DNA of 64,000 nt from Plasmopara viticola (Eukaryota > Oomycota > Peronosporomycetes > Peronosporales > Peronosporaceae). Under the pieces are notes generated by a model that saw only the letters and a list, made by a program, of their open reading frames with translations, ran no database searches and had not been told where the DNA came from. Within the stretch, counting starts at the first letter, position 1, and the number at the start of each line of letters is the position of its first letter. A program made the position numbers and the translations under genes. Of this stretch, positions 1-10,579 are shown in pieces. The stretch covers positions 558,001-622,000 of the forward strand of contig MBPM02000035.1 in assembly GCA_001695595.3 (NCBI GenBank), in the 5' to 3' direction.

Positions 1-716
1 TTGTCCTTACTTTTTCAAAACCTTTGGCTTCAAAGGGCGTGACTTGTTAGTATAATGGCACGGGCACTTCCTTGAACGTCTTGGCTGGTACACGTGGTAG
101 TTTAAATACGTAAAGTGCAAACACGAAGTAAAACGTAATATCAAAGGCCTTCTACAGCGAAATCGGACCTTCTTCCTAATCTTTTTTGCGGTCTCTTTCC
201 GTATTATATCTTGAAATAAAGAGCCGTTTTTCAATTTACTGATGTCCAGATTCGTTTAAGACATCGGAGTCTGGATTAAGATGCATACTTGCGGATAGTT
301 GCCCTTTTCTATATATGAAACATCCAAATCAAAGATCTTACCTAGAAACATTACGCGGGACTACTTGAGTTCGGCTTTGCCTACATTTCTCGAGATTAGC
401 ATGCAAAATCTGATGACTCTGCTGCCCCCAAGAGGCGCTTAATGTGTAGTACTATTTAGTTACAAAGATATTTTTGTCGTTGCTAAATCTCATTTCGTTA
501 TCTTTCTGCTCACTTCTCGATGCGACGAGACGCTCGAAGCGCTCATTAGCATGTGAGCTAATATATGGACTTGTTCCTGGGCTTAACATTGCTGTTGTTG
601 CTATGGAAAGACAGCAACATAGACTGTATGCATTGTTTAGCAGCTGCAAAAGAATCTAGAAAGTTGAATTCACTCAGCCATTGGCACTCACGCATCTTGC
701 AGAATTGACGCTAGTG
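1..716. repeat. 716-bp block identical to 8857-9572 (gypsy gag region)
   Basis: This block reads base for base the same as 8857-9572 at an offset of 8856, as far as I can follow by eye. The corresponding part of the second 9.6-kb copy (18513 onward) differs at several sites. It belongs to the 5' (gag) part of the gypsy element on the minus strand. At 716 it stops abruptly and joins a truncated LINE derivative, with no target duplication at the junction. It is either a recent rearrangement or an assembly joint. Confidence 0.8.
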
Positions 717-960
717 TTTCCGCATACGTCGGGTCTCGTTCGGCGGGCAGTGCAGCCAGCACCGAGGTCGTGAGGGTCTTCCATTATTTTGTTCAGCTCT
801 GACTTGGTAAGAGCCCAGGTGGCGCCCTGGTGCTGGAGACCGTCGCGTCGAGGGTGAGACTCGTTAGAGACCTGCAGATGCCCGAGAGCACCTGCCCGAA
901 GCGCGCGAGCATTTAGCCCCCACGCTTGGAAGGAGGGCGTCACCTCAACCTTTTCCGAAG
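717..960 (-). mobile_element. Short LINE derivative, truncated copy
   Basis: It is homologous to the short elements at 4211-4537 and 32409-32719 and has the same two internal junctions. On the plus strand it starts inside the element at the sequence tccgcatacgtcggg, so it lacks the 3' end as read on the minus strand. LINE-type copies usually lose the 5' end, so this truncation is probably a rearrangement at the 716 junction and not an insertion event. It is closest to the 32.4-kb copy. Confidence 0.75.
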
Positions 961-1002
961 TTCACACATAGCTATCACTTGATTTTAATACCTATCGGCG
1001 AG

Positions 1003-2512
1003 ACATGATCAGTGAGAAGAATATTTCCGCTCTAGGTCAGCTGCATCGTCTCAAAGCTCGTAAGTCAGTCTAAAAGCTTGCTCTTTTTATCAAAATCTGT
1101 CGCGCTAGGAAGGACAACACGACAGGATCTGCAAGAAGATCGGGTAGCGCAATAACTTATACGGAGAGTGTCTCATAACTGCCCGTCTACCCACACATAT
1201 GGGTGGGCAGTTATCGGACACTCTCCTTATGAGTTATTGCAATCATATGACTCATCAGTAACTTCAAGGCTTGGTCGGGTAGAGCGTCTTAAATCCTCTG
1301 TTAGATTCCAACAGCTCGCTCTATCTGTAGATCGCTGCGCGCTATGAGTGACAACACGACAGAAGAACAAAAACATCGAGTAGCCCGTATGAATATTTAT
1401 GGGACACTTTACCATAGGGTTTATTGCTATAAAATGGCTCATAAGCATTTTCTGGTCTTAGTCAGATAAAGCGGCTTGCGACGTGATGGCAAAGCTGTTT
1501 ATTATAGCAGCTCGCCCTTTTTATCGACCTTTTCGACAAGATAAGGTACAACTACGAGTACTTTGAAGTCGTATAGTTTTTTGCTACAATGGCTTAAATT
1601 GGTTGTTCTCGTGAATATCGACCTAGAGCTTAGATTAAAGCAAAAGTGGGAGCACGAGGTTATGCAAGCTATTGTGGCATTTAATGAATATGGAAGCGTA
1701 TCATAAAATTGCTGGATTACTTAGAGCCACGATCCATGATATACGCCATTACTCAATAAGGTTGTCAGGCATATCGTTAGTTGGTGGAGGCGAGGAACTC
1801 ACTTAGTCCTCTAGTATAAACTGAAGATGCACGGTGTGGGAAATGTGTCGTTTCAGGGGAAGTATATGTGCACCGTAAAAGTTGCTATCTATCTCGCATT
1901 AATCGATTTGACCTCTTGCTGAGATTTTCTCTGCGCTTCGACATACACGAGGACAGTTATCTTAAATCATTATAGCAAATTATTATATGTAATGTACCCG
2001 AAAAATGCTCGTATGGGAAGGTACTGATTCCTATACAGCGCGCCACGAACGATAAAAAGGGCGAGCTGTTGGTTCTTTACAACTTGGCCATCGAGCCGCG
2101 AGCCGCTCGATTTGACCAAGACCAGAAGTTGCTGATAAGCCATTTTATAGCAATACACCATATGTAGAGTGCCGTAAATGCCCATACGTGCTACTCGATC
2201 TTTTGATTGGTCCTGTCCTGCGAACTACTGACAGAGCGAGCTGTTAGACTCTTACAGAAGCTTCGAAACGCTCTATCTGAACAAGCCGTGCAAGTCATAC
2301 GGTAGCAATAACTCATATGGAGAGTGTCCCATAACTGCATCTGCAACCCGATCTTCTTGCAGATCCTGTCATGTTCTTCAAAGCGCGACCGAATCGATAA
2401 GAAGAGCATATCTTGCAACCTAACTTAGGAGCTTTATGACGGCGCAGGTCACTTTGTCTGACCAAGAGCGAACGATGCTCTTCTTCCTGATCATGTCTCG
2501 CTATGAACGACA
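1003..2512. repeat. Foldback-type repeat with long imperfect inverted arms
   Basis: The left arm (about 1003-1560) and the right arm (about 2000-2512) are imperfect inverted copies. They share, in mirrored order, the gagaagagc/gctcttc end, a cgatcttcttgcagatcctg-like block, the gcaataactcat block and the ataaaaagggcgagctgt block. A single-arm version of the same repeat lies 5' of GIP-B (about 14070-14800), GIP-B', GIP-C (about 34500-35130) and GIP-D (about 36660-36905). No coding capacity was recognised. The layout fits a foldback or MITE-like DNA element, and no transposase was seen. Confidence 0.6.
1149..1240. repeat. 36-bp inverted repeat, strong hairpin
   Basis: Arms at 1149-1184 and 1205-1240 are near-perfect inverted copies with about four mismatches and a 20-base loop. 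They begin with gcaataac and end with aactgccc. The hairpin is nested inside the left arm of the larger foldback repeat. Confidence 0.75.
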
Positions 2513-2555
2513 ACGCGACAGGACCGATATTAAGATCAAGAAAAAGCTATGTGTG

Positions 2556-2947
2556 GAACGGTACTGTCCCCAACATTTATGGGCTAGCGTTCTCCAAGGA
2601 ACGGTACTGTCCCCAACATTTATGGGCTTGTGTTCTCCAAGGAACGGTACCTATAATTGTGGCTCTTTTCTATGAATTATTGCGAGGTCCACCTATTTCG
2701 TGCTTCAGTGGCTATACCAATGTAGTATTCCAACAGAAAGCCTTTGCTATTGCACTGCCTATCTCGAACATTTTCCATGAGATGGGTCCGGGTTCAGTGC
2801 AAAAACTTCGCACAAGAAGGCGTCAAACTTGTTTTCGTTTTGCTACATGGCGTCCGTAATACCACAAAATCTTTGGCACCAGGTTAGCACTTCGGATTTT
2901 TCCTTCTACTCCCCACAGCCTTCCAAGCCACAATTCTGAACGACCCC
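2556..2947 (+). promoter_or_regulatory. Conserved 5' flank of GIP-A with 43-bp tandem duplication
   Basis: About 370 bases upstream of the ATG are conserved among GIP copies A to E, including the last 20 or so bases before the start (ccacaattctgaacg). Here a 43-bp unit beginning gaacggtactgtcccc occurs twice in a row (2556-2598 and 2599-2641) and is followed by a third ggaacggtac. The flanks of B, B', C and D have the unit once. Conservation suggests promoter content but could also reflect recent duplication. I could not place an oomycete Inr/FPR core element with confidence. Confidence 0.5.
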
Positions 2948-3712
2948 ATGAAGATTTCTACCACCATTGCTGCTGTTATGGCGATTGCCGGTGTCGCCGT
3001 CAACGCTGAGCACACTTCGCGGAAGCTTATCGTAGGGGCGCACCCCATCAAAAGAGGCACGAAGACGTATACCGTCGGCCTTCGCGATACCATCGATGGT
3101 TACAGCTTTTGCGGCGCGGTTCTGGTTGCCCCTAAACTCGTTGCCACCGTTACTTCATGCGTCGAGGGTCCGACTCCAAAGTTTGTTGCAGTAGGTACGC
3201 ACTACCTAAACCAGACGTTGGATGGAGAGCAGATTGAAGTTGCGTCAATTCTCATCCACCCCAAGAACAACCCTTCAATTAATAGCTATGATTTCGCTTT
3301 GGTAAAGTTAACCAAACCAAGTCAGTTCAAACCCATTTCCCTTCCTGAAGCAGACGATTCGGATCTCCAGGCTAACATGAAGGCAACGGCCATGGGCTGG
3401 GGAAGGCCTAATTTTCCCGACTCTGACGCTCTATTGGGTGTAAACATGAAGGTCTGGGGCGACAGGGTGTGCAAAGCAAAAGAGGGTGTCGATAAAACGA
3501 ACTTGTGTGCAAGCGGTGCCACGCGTGATGGCGCGTGCATATTAAGTAATGGTGGTCCACTAGTCAAGGAGCAGACGGAAGGCAATAAGAATGACATTCT
3601 CATTGGTCTGACCGTCTGGGGTCGCGGTTGCGGTAAAGAAGGATATCCGGCCGTTTTTTCGCGCGTGTCTGCTGCTGTTTCGTGGATAAATCTTATAAAA
3701 GCAAGCAGTTAG
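2948..3712 (+). CDS. GIP-A: secreted inactive trypsin-like protein (glucanase-inhibitor-protein family)
   Basis: This is a 254-residue protein with no intron. A signal peptide of about 20 residues (ending VAVNA) is followed by a short stretch and LIVGA, equivalent to the IVGG start of trypsins. The S1 fold is recognisable through VLVAPK, GWG and GGPLV. Cys55/71, 175/187 and 197/228 would form the three usual disulfides. Of the catalytic triad only Asp115 (SYDFAL) remains: the His site is Ser70 (VTSC) and the Ser site is Asn201 (LSNGG), so proteolysis is not expected. In Phytophthora such proteins are secreted apoplastic effectors that bind and inhibit host endo-beta-1,3-glucanases. That role is inferred from the family. 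The ATG is supported by the signal peptide and by alignment with the other copies. The gene is convergent with the LTR that starts 300 bp downstream. A close paralogue arm lies at 61326-61960. Confidence 0.85.
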   Translation: MKISTTIAAVMAIAGVAVNAEHTSRKLIVGAHPIKRGTKTYTVGLRDTIDGYSFCGAVLVAPKLVATVTSCVEGPTPKFVAVGTHYLNQTLDGEQIEVASILIHPKNNPSINSYDFALVKLTKPSQFKPISLPEADDSDLQANMKATAMGWGRPNFPDSDALLGVNMKVWGDRVCKAKEGVDKTNLCASGATRDGACILSNGGPLVKEQTEGNKNDILIGLTVWGRGCGKEGYPAVFSRVSAAVSWINLIKASS

Positions 3713-4013
3713 ACGAGCTCGAAAGCTATGGTTTTTCAAAAGAGGCATTTTCCGCTTCTTCTTTACACAAACCCTTAACACGTTTATTGTTGCTAACTTT
3801 TATTACTTGTTCATTTTTTGTTTATTTCGCCAAATCAAAATCTTTATCAAATGGCTGAATAGCAGTTGGAATGTGTTGAATCTAAGTCGTGATTCGTTTT
3901 AAAAAGCGCTACTTTATTGGCTCAAAGTGCGTTGAGCATTAGTACGTCAAGACCAGACTTTAAAACTAAATGCTATGAAGAGCACAATTACGGTCAGGTG
4001 CAGACAATGCTTT
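3713..4013 (+). other. Shared 3' flank of GIP-A
   Basis: This AT-rich stretch has a close counterpart after GIP-F (61961-62262) and, inverted, after GIP-E (about 59932-60229). It contains the conserved attcagccatttgat motif and a ccagacttt block. It separates the GIP stop from the proposed outer end of the LTR. No gene was seen in it. Confidence 0.5.
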
Positions 4014-4210
4014 TGCTGACAGCGTATGTCGTGTGGAACGCCTACTTGGTAATATGAATACCACTTAGGTCCTGTCCTAAAATTCTTAGAGAGAGACCAA
4101 ATCGATTGATTCTCAACCAGACAACAATTATTCCGGCGCGCATATATGTAAAAGCGTGATTTATTGCGCTATTCGGCCATTAGATTAGATGTAAAGAACA
4201 AAATCTGTAC

Positions 4211-4537
4211 ATGTAATGTAATTTATTACGTTATCGCGTCGCCAAATTATGCACGTGCTAGGCTCAGTCTGGCTAGTCCACGGCATAGAGTGGTGTCCGC
4301 ATACGTCGAGTCTCGTTCGGAGGGCAGTGCAGCCAGCACCGAGGTCGTGAGGGTCTTCCATTATTTTGCTAAGCTCTGACTTGGTAAGAGCTCAGGTGGC
4401 GCCGAGTGCTGGAGACCGTCGCGTCGAGGGTGAGACTCGTTAGAGACCTGCAGATGCCCGAGAGCACCTGCCCCAAGCGCGCGAGCATTTAGCCCCCGCG
4501 CTTGGAAGGAGGGGGTCACCCCAACCTTTTCCAAGCT
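4211..4537 (-). mobile_element. Short LINE derivative (327 bp) with 11-bp target duplication
   Basis: It is flanked by aaaatctgtac at 4200-4210 and again at 4538-4548. The same sequence occurs once, uninterrupted, at the paralogous empty site 62449-62459. On the minus strand it begins GGAAAAGGTTGGGG and ends in an ATTAC-type repeat tail. Compared with the longer LINE at 47900-49061 it keeps only the 5' leader, a 32-bp middle block and the 3' end, so it has no coding capacity and would need LINE proteins in trans. Confidence 0.85.
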
Positions 4538-5042
4538 AAAATCTGTACAATGAATTAGATTATCGACAAGTAAATGTCAAAAGAGTTATGTGTAGAAGAC
4601 GCAGTGATCACAAATTCATTGCTTGAAAGCGTGTCTCTAGGTGTAACAAAGTCGATGAGGAAGCTGATTGAAGTTGGCCGTCGGACGAGGCTGAGGCGCT
4701 GTGAGGGGGGGGGACGAAGTTGTCAATGGAAGAAGAATGTTTGTTGCTCAAAGAAAATCGAGAAGTGCTATAAAATGAAGAGCTCTTACGACTTATTTTC
4801 TGCTACAATCTGACTGTTGGCTCTCGGCCATCTAATGCTAATATCCTAAAAGCAATTTTTGTATAAATTTCATCTGGCGTCTTACACATCCTGGATCACT
4901 CTCAGCCTATAACGTCTCTTGGTTCTTGATGTATATGTGACTTCTGGAACTGTCTTCTGGTACGAATCTGTATAATCGTCTATTCCTGTGGATAGTATTA
5001 AGGCATATGTTTTTGTGAATTTTTTTCTTATACTGAGTAAAA

Positions 5043-5074
5043 GCCGTCATCGGCTAAACTGCCGGTGACGGCGG
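5043..5074. repeat. Hairpin at LTR start
   Basis: The arms gccgtcatcggc and gccggtgacggc face each other around a short loop. The same structure, with different bases, recurs near 12010, 21620, 59218 and 62953. Confidence 0.6.
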
Positions 5075-5112
5075 CTACGTCACACAAGGCTTCTATACAT
5101 GTATTTTGAAAA

Positions 5113-5181
5113 TGGAACAGTGGGCGAAACGCGCGAAAAAACGGTCAGAAATCATATTTGACTACAATTACGACCCCAGTA
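5113..5181 (-). pseudogene. Relic of a GIP C-terminus (about 70 bp)
   Basis: On the minus strand the blocks ctggggtcg and accgttttttcgcgcgt occur 25 bases apart. They match the end of GIP-A/E/F in sequence and spacing, where they encode WGR..C and TVFSRVS. The relic keeps the equivalent Cys but has an in-frame stop between the blocks. It lies between two LTRs and runs in the gypsy direction, opposite to GIP-A. Homologous relics lie at 59123-59185 and about 63020-63085. It is short, and the match was made by eye. Confidence 0.6.
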
Positions 5182-5189
5182 ACACAGGC

Positions 5190-5613
5190 TCTGTGAAAGC
5201 TTCTTCGAAGTTCGATTGTCGACTGAGAGAAATTAGTGGGGTAGGGTCGGAGAAGGAGAAGTAATATTTGTTTGAAGCAAATTGAGCAGCGACAATAAAG
5301 AAAACATTTAACGAATATTTGTCTTGCTAAAGCCAAAGTGGTAGCTTCCAGCTGCCTATCAGACTCCATAAACATACTATAGTTTTCAGTCTAGAACGTC
5401 TCTTCGCTCGCCATGAATACGGAATATCATGGCGAGCGAAGAGACGGAATATCTGGACCTTACGTGAAAGATCATCAAACACCACGTAAACTTAAACTTT
5501 GCAGCCACAGATAGTATGGACGAATCCAATGCATATGTATTTGTTAAGCAACTTATCTCTACAGCGTGGCTACCGTTGTCGGCCAACCTGCTGGTCACGT
5601 CAATCTTGTCACA
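5190..5613 (-). mobile_element. Second gypsy LTR fragment (LTR-a), cut by the GIP relic
   Basis: It begins at 5613 on the minus strand with TGTGAC, directly after the gypsy 3' end, and runs to the relic. Copies lie at 58731-about 59120 (+) and about 63090-63490 (-). Its start resembles the 4014-5084 LTR but the body is more diverged, so it is probably an older or different subfamily. Confidence 0.5.
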
Positions 5614-8600
5614 TGACCTTGAAAAGATTAAATGAGTCCGAGAAATTGATTCAGGCTCTCCATAAAATCCTTCTTTCTGGCTTCACCAAGCCACCAGAAT
5701 TTTGTCATGTATTCTTTATGTACTCAAGGTGTTTAATATTGGCTTCTAGGAGTTGGCCCTTGAGAGCCAATATTGGCTTCTAGGAGTTGGCCCTTGAGAG
5801 CCAATATTGGCTTCTAGGAGTTGGCCCTTGAGAGCCACCAACACTATTGACTATTTGCCGACGCTCGAGGTCCTTACGATTCGGCTCTAGCAATGAAGGG
5901 TGGAACTTTGGATGCAGCTTCAAGCCCCTCCAAAATTTTAGCTCATAGGAATCTTGCAAAACTTTTTCTACGATCATATCTTTCAATATATCTTGGTCCA
6001 ATTTTTGACTTGGCACAGCATTTGTAACAAACAATAAGTTCTTGCTGTCCATAGCACCATGTTGCCATATTGTAGTACTAGTAAAATCTATTTTTGTCAT
6101 AATTGTACTTCATGCGCCCTTGTACTTCGCTTAAATTGTCGTGTGCGACCTTAAGTAAAGTATCTTGACAAACAAGAACCTCTTGTGTACACTTTTTGGC
6201 ATGTATAATTTCGGATTTGATGTCACATTGTCTGTTATATAAACAACATATATTTGATCCGCTTATAACAATAAAACTTTAGCTGCAGTGTATGGTACCG
6301 CCGATTCCATTAATTTTTGGCTGGGACAACGACAACTCGGAGGTACTATTCGGAAATTGTTAGCTCTTTACAGTTGTTCATTCGAAAAGATGAAGGCGAA
6401 TTGTGCTGCGTTGCCACATTAGACGCAATTATATGTCATAGCTTGGACGCAAACTTGTTGTCTCAGTCAGAAATAATGGTCTTTGGCATACCATGATCCT
6501 TCATTTTCCTCTTTAGTAAGCCTTTTCAATTTATGCGGTATCGTCCGTAGCTCTTTATATTAAGCGATCAACAATCACCATGACAAATTTAAATATACTG
6601 TTGGTCTTCGGTAAAGGCACGTTGAATTCCATTAATAGGTCCACCAATCTGCCATTGAAACATCCAAAAAGGTGTCCTGGTGGTTATATTTGCCTAGTCT
6701 TGTTGCGCTGATACATTTTCATGTGTTGACGTAGTGATATATGTGCATCGTCGTATTCACCCAGTAATGCGTTAATGCACGGCCAGATAGTCTTTGTAAA
6801 ATTCTGGGTGGTCGGTCTGTCAATACAGAATCGTGTCTCTCAAAGATGGCGCAAATTTCAGATCTTCACATAGCAATTACACACTCAAGAAGTTTCTGTG
6901 TGAAAATGCGAATATCATCCTACAATAAATACTCTGGCACGTTCTCTCCTTTTTGAGCTTCTTGATGATCCACTGTGGGTCTTTAATTCTTGTATACATT
7001 ATCTTTGCGATTAAAGCTGCTGTAACCTTGTTCCTCCTCATATTTGCCACGATCTCACATTCTTAGTCGCCTTCAGTAGCTTTTGCGAGGTAATTTGGGA
7101 AGCTTGGCACTGAAATATCAGATTGCGTGACAATGCATCAGCCAAAATGCTAATTTTTTTGACAGAGCACTTGAACAAAAGCTGAACTTTAGCAAACTCA
7201 TCAAGTTTTCGAAGCACTTTGAGGTCTATTCTCTTCTGTGTCAGGCCTAAATTAATGCCCCTGGGATCCGTTTCAAAGCTGTAAATGGTTTATCGAGAAT
7301 ATGCACTCGCCATACTTTCAGCGCATGCGTGATAGCAAGTAGTTCTTGCCCACGGACAAAACGGTTCAGTCATCTTCATCATCTAACCGGTAATAAGCAA
7401 CATGATACGCTGACGCTTCCAAAAAAAAATATCAAGAAATTCAAGAATCGCGAAATTTAAGGCGTATACCAAAAATTAATGAACAAAAATTTCGGAGGAC
7501 TTAAACCAGGTGAAACCGTCAAGCGTCGCTTAGGCTCGATGAAGCAGTGTTTCTTGACGTACTTCTCAAAGAATGTTGTGGAACAACATTGCGCAACATT
7601 CTTGCAGTTCCTTGAGACACAGAGGGTAGTGCCCCAAAAAATTAATTGTCTCTTTGACATGGGCACAAACCGTTTGTGTCCAACAAAGTTCCCTAGTCAT
7701 GACTCACTCACGCAGAGCTGACACTTTGACTACTTGATGAGTTGTTGCTATCCTTTGCACCGCTTGAGTACACGGTCTAGAGTTACTTCGTGGTCTGTGA
7801 CAGCTTCGTTCAAGACATCACGTAGATATCAAACTGCCCAAACGTACTCAGGCTTCCCTTAAAATATAGAGATAGATAGACACCTTCTGGGGTTTGAAAA
7901 AGCGATAAATGGAATATCCGAGTAGCGCATTTGACCTGATGTTAAACCCGAAGTACATCCATGTACGATAACCGATTACTTTTTGCCATGGCATCAACAA
8001 TGTCTTTCTCATGCGGCAGCGGGATTGCTTGCAAAATAACTCCAGCATTTTCTTGATGGATCTGTAATTGAATTCTGCGGCTTAAACATAGAATGTTGGT
8101 GCTGATACGGCAGAGGACGTGCTTGCAATATCTCTTCGGTCCATTATTAGATTGTTCTGCTCTATTCGGAACTTTGGTGCGTTTGTTTGACGGATATAGA
8201 CTTGGTATCAGGCTAGAGTAGAACTAATTGCTCACTTCTTCTTCGTACTGGAGGTGCCTTGCTTGATAAAAGATTGAGCGCCAAACTGTGTCTGCATACT
8301 TGCGTATCATTTTATACGCCAAATTGCCCTGTAGAAGACTTCTTACTCAATTTTTGAAGTGTTTCCCCAGTGGATTGACGACGAAGACCGCTTTAATGTC
8401 CTAACCGCGACGTAACATTCTCAAAAACTGATTTTAAGAATATAGCCGCGACATTTCTTGACGTCCATGATGACCTTGTTGCCGATTGCAGCTAAACATA
8501 ATGTGGCCTTGATATATGCAAGATATGCGCTGATCACCAACTCATCTGGCCGGGCGTTGCTTTGGCAGATTTAGTTGAACTGCCTCATCATAATGTTCGG

Positions 8601-10300
8601 GCTTCTAGGAGCACAAATCACGTAATAAGTCTAGTCCGTGTGTTCAAGCGATGCGAAAAGTAGTAACTATACATCAAGTTGTCCTCGTGTCAGCTCTGTA
8701 TGAGGGAGATGCCCTGACTAAGAGAATATATTTGACAAAAGCGCAGCTCTAACATTACAATTCGCTTCCTTACTTTCAAGATCGGTACATTGCAAAGATA
8801 TGTGGCCGACAACGCCACAATTGTTGTGTGCTGCTTATTTAGTCCAGTGGTCATTATTGTCCTTACTTTTTCAAAACCTTTGGCTTCAAAGGGCGTGACT
8901 TGTTAGTATAATGGCACGGGCACTTCCTTGAACGTCTTGGCTGGTACACGTGGTAGTTTAAATACGTAAAGTGCAAACACGAAGTAAAACGTAATATCAA
9001 AGGCCTTCTACAGCGAAATCGGACCTTCTTCCTAATCTTTTTTGCGGTCTCTTTCCGTATTATATCTTGAAATAAAGAGCCGTTTTTCAATTTACTGATG
9101 TCCAGATTCGTTTAAGACATCGGAGTCTGGATTAAGATGCATACTTGCGGATAGTTGCCCTTTTCTATATATGAAACATCCAAATCAAAGATCTTACCTA
9201 GAAACATTACGCGGGACTACTTGAGTTCGGCTTTGCCTACATTTCTCGAGATTAGCATGCAAAATCTGATGACTCTGCTGCCCCCAAGAGGCGCTTAATG
9301 TGTAGTACTATTTAGTTACAAAGATATTTTTGTCGTTGCTAAATCTCATTTCGTTATCTTTCTGCTCACTTCTCGATGCGACGAGACGCTCGAAGCGCTC
9401 ATTAGCATGTGAGCTAATATATGGACTTGTTCCTGGGCTTAACATTGCTGTTGTTGCTATGGAAAGACAGCAACATAGACTGTATGCATTGTTTAGCAGC
9501 TGCAAAAGAATCTAGAAAGTTGAATTCACTCAGCCATTGGCACTCACGCATCTTGCAGAATTGACGCTAGTGCTCCTGAGCCAGACGCTGGCCATAAAGC
9601 TTCAATATCGTAAAAAAGACGCTAAAAGAATTTACGCTGCTGACGTGGTTTTGAGGCCGGGGATAGAGAACATGGAGTTTATTCAATTTCTGATGGAGGT
9701 GCTCAGCCGTACAACCTCTTTGTAAGGCTGGATTTCTTAGCGCCTGTTGTATAACATATCGAAATCATAATTAAAGTCTCAATAATAGAAACGAAACTCT
9801 TATAATCTTTTTCTACAGCCCAAGCTTCTTGTACAGATGAATGGAGTAATAATATAAGTCTTTAATTTTCTGAAGATTGCTGCATGCGACACTGAGGCTT
9901 GTAGTGATGTCTTGAGCCAAGCTTCTAGTGCCTGGGATCTTTTGAGCCACGATTTCATTTCGGATGTGCTGAAGGCGTTTTACCATGCTGACCAAAAGTG
10001 TTTTCGGAGCTTGTCGAGCTTTTACGTAACCGGACGAGTATTTTTTTGTCCACGCAACGAAGACGAACAAAAGAGCTCAGTAGCAACAAATGTCGGTCAA
10101 GCAAATCCAAGTGGGTTAACTATTCGAAATTTGTTCTTCATATTTTCATCAGCGGCTTGTTGTTTTTGCCTTGTGGCAAATTCCTGTTTCGCTGCTAAAA
10201 ACGCGGAAATAATTTCCGGATACTTACCGCTTAGCTTTGCTTGACCTACGTTCGTTCTGCTGGGCCGTTTCGTTCGGCTACATTGCATGAAACAAAGACG
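5614..10300 (-). pseudogene. Gypsy (chromovirus-type) retroelement G1, decayed gag-pol
   Basis: Read on the minus strand, domains appear in gypsy order. They are a gag region (about 10290-8870), a zinc knuckle remnant (HNNCGVVGHISLQC, about 8810-8850), reverse transcriptase (about 8250-7460, with FQTPEGVYL), RNase H (about 7420-7100), integrase zinc finger and core (about 6800-6380) and the integrase C-terminal region (6100-5780). The 3' LTR follows at 5613. Frameshifts and stops are spread throughout, so it is not expected to be functional. The integrase-before-LTR order places it in Ty3/gypsy and not copia. The part from 6729 upward is repeated at 16408-about 19950. Confidence 0.75.
5735..5836. 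repeat. Tandem repeat, 3 x 34 bp
   Basis: The unit starts aatattggcttctaggag and ends cttgagagcc. It occurs three times exactly, inside the decayed gypsy integrase end. The paralogous sequence near 63612-63645 has one unit, so this is a local expansion. Confidence 0.95.
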
Positions 10301-10579
10301 CGTGAATCTTAAAATCCGTTTGTAAATACCACTAAATCTTGACAGACCGTAACAAAAATCTCGACAAGGTTTAACAGAACTTGTGTTCGGAACGAGTTAA
10401 ACAGCTGGATTTCGTCCAACTCATTCGAAACAAATTCTGGAGTGCAAGCACTCAGGCGCCTGGAGCTTGACTTACGACATCACAGAATATTATAGCTTCA
10501 TATTCGGTAAATCAATTTTTTTATGGTTCATTTGACCACTCTATTCATCTATACGAGAAGAGTAGACTAATAAACAATT

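Larger units (their letters stand above)
4014..5084 (-). mobile_element. Gypsy LTR (about 733 bp) interrupted by a short LINE derivative
   Basis: The LTR starts at 5084 on the minus strand with TGTGACG and is proposed to end at 4014 with CA. After removing the 327-bp insertion and its 11-bp duplicated target, it measures 733 bp. The uninterrupted copy at 62263-62994 measures 732 bp. A hairpin lies just inside the start (5043-5074). The outer boundary is inferred from this length agreement and from the TG/CA ends, and I did not find a convincing primer-binding site. Confidence 0.6.

Noticed and set aside
3322..3603. Open frame on the strand opposite GIP-A (and its equivalents at 13155-13412, 35862-36080, 60339-60656)
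   Set aside because: Each mirrors a conserved GIP coding frame and has no domain of its own; they are shadows.
2948..3712. Active trypsin-like protease
   Set aside because: The His and Ser of the triad are Ser and Asn; other copies also lack the His. A non-catalytic role is more likely.
5735..5836. Possible CRISPR-like array of 34-bp repeats
   Set aside because: The units are directly adjacent with no spacers, lie inside a decayed retroelement, and the genome is eukaryotic.
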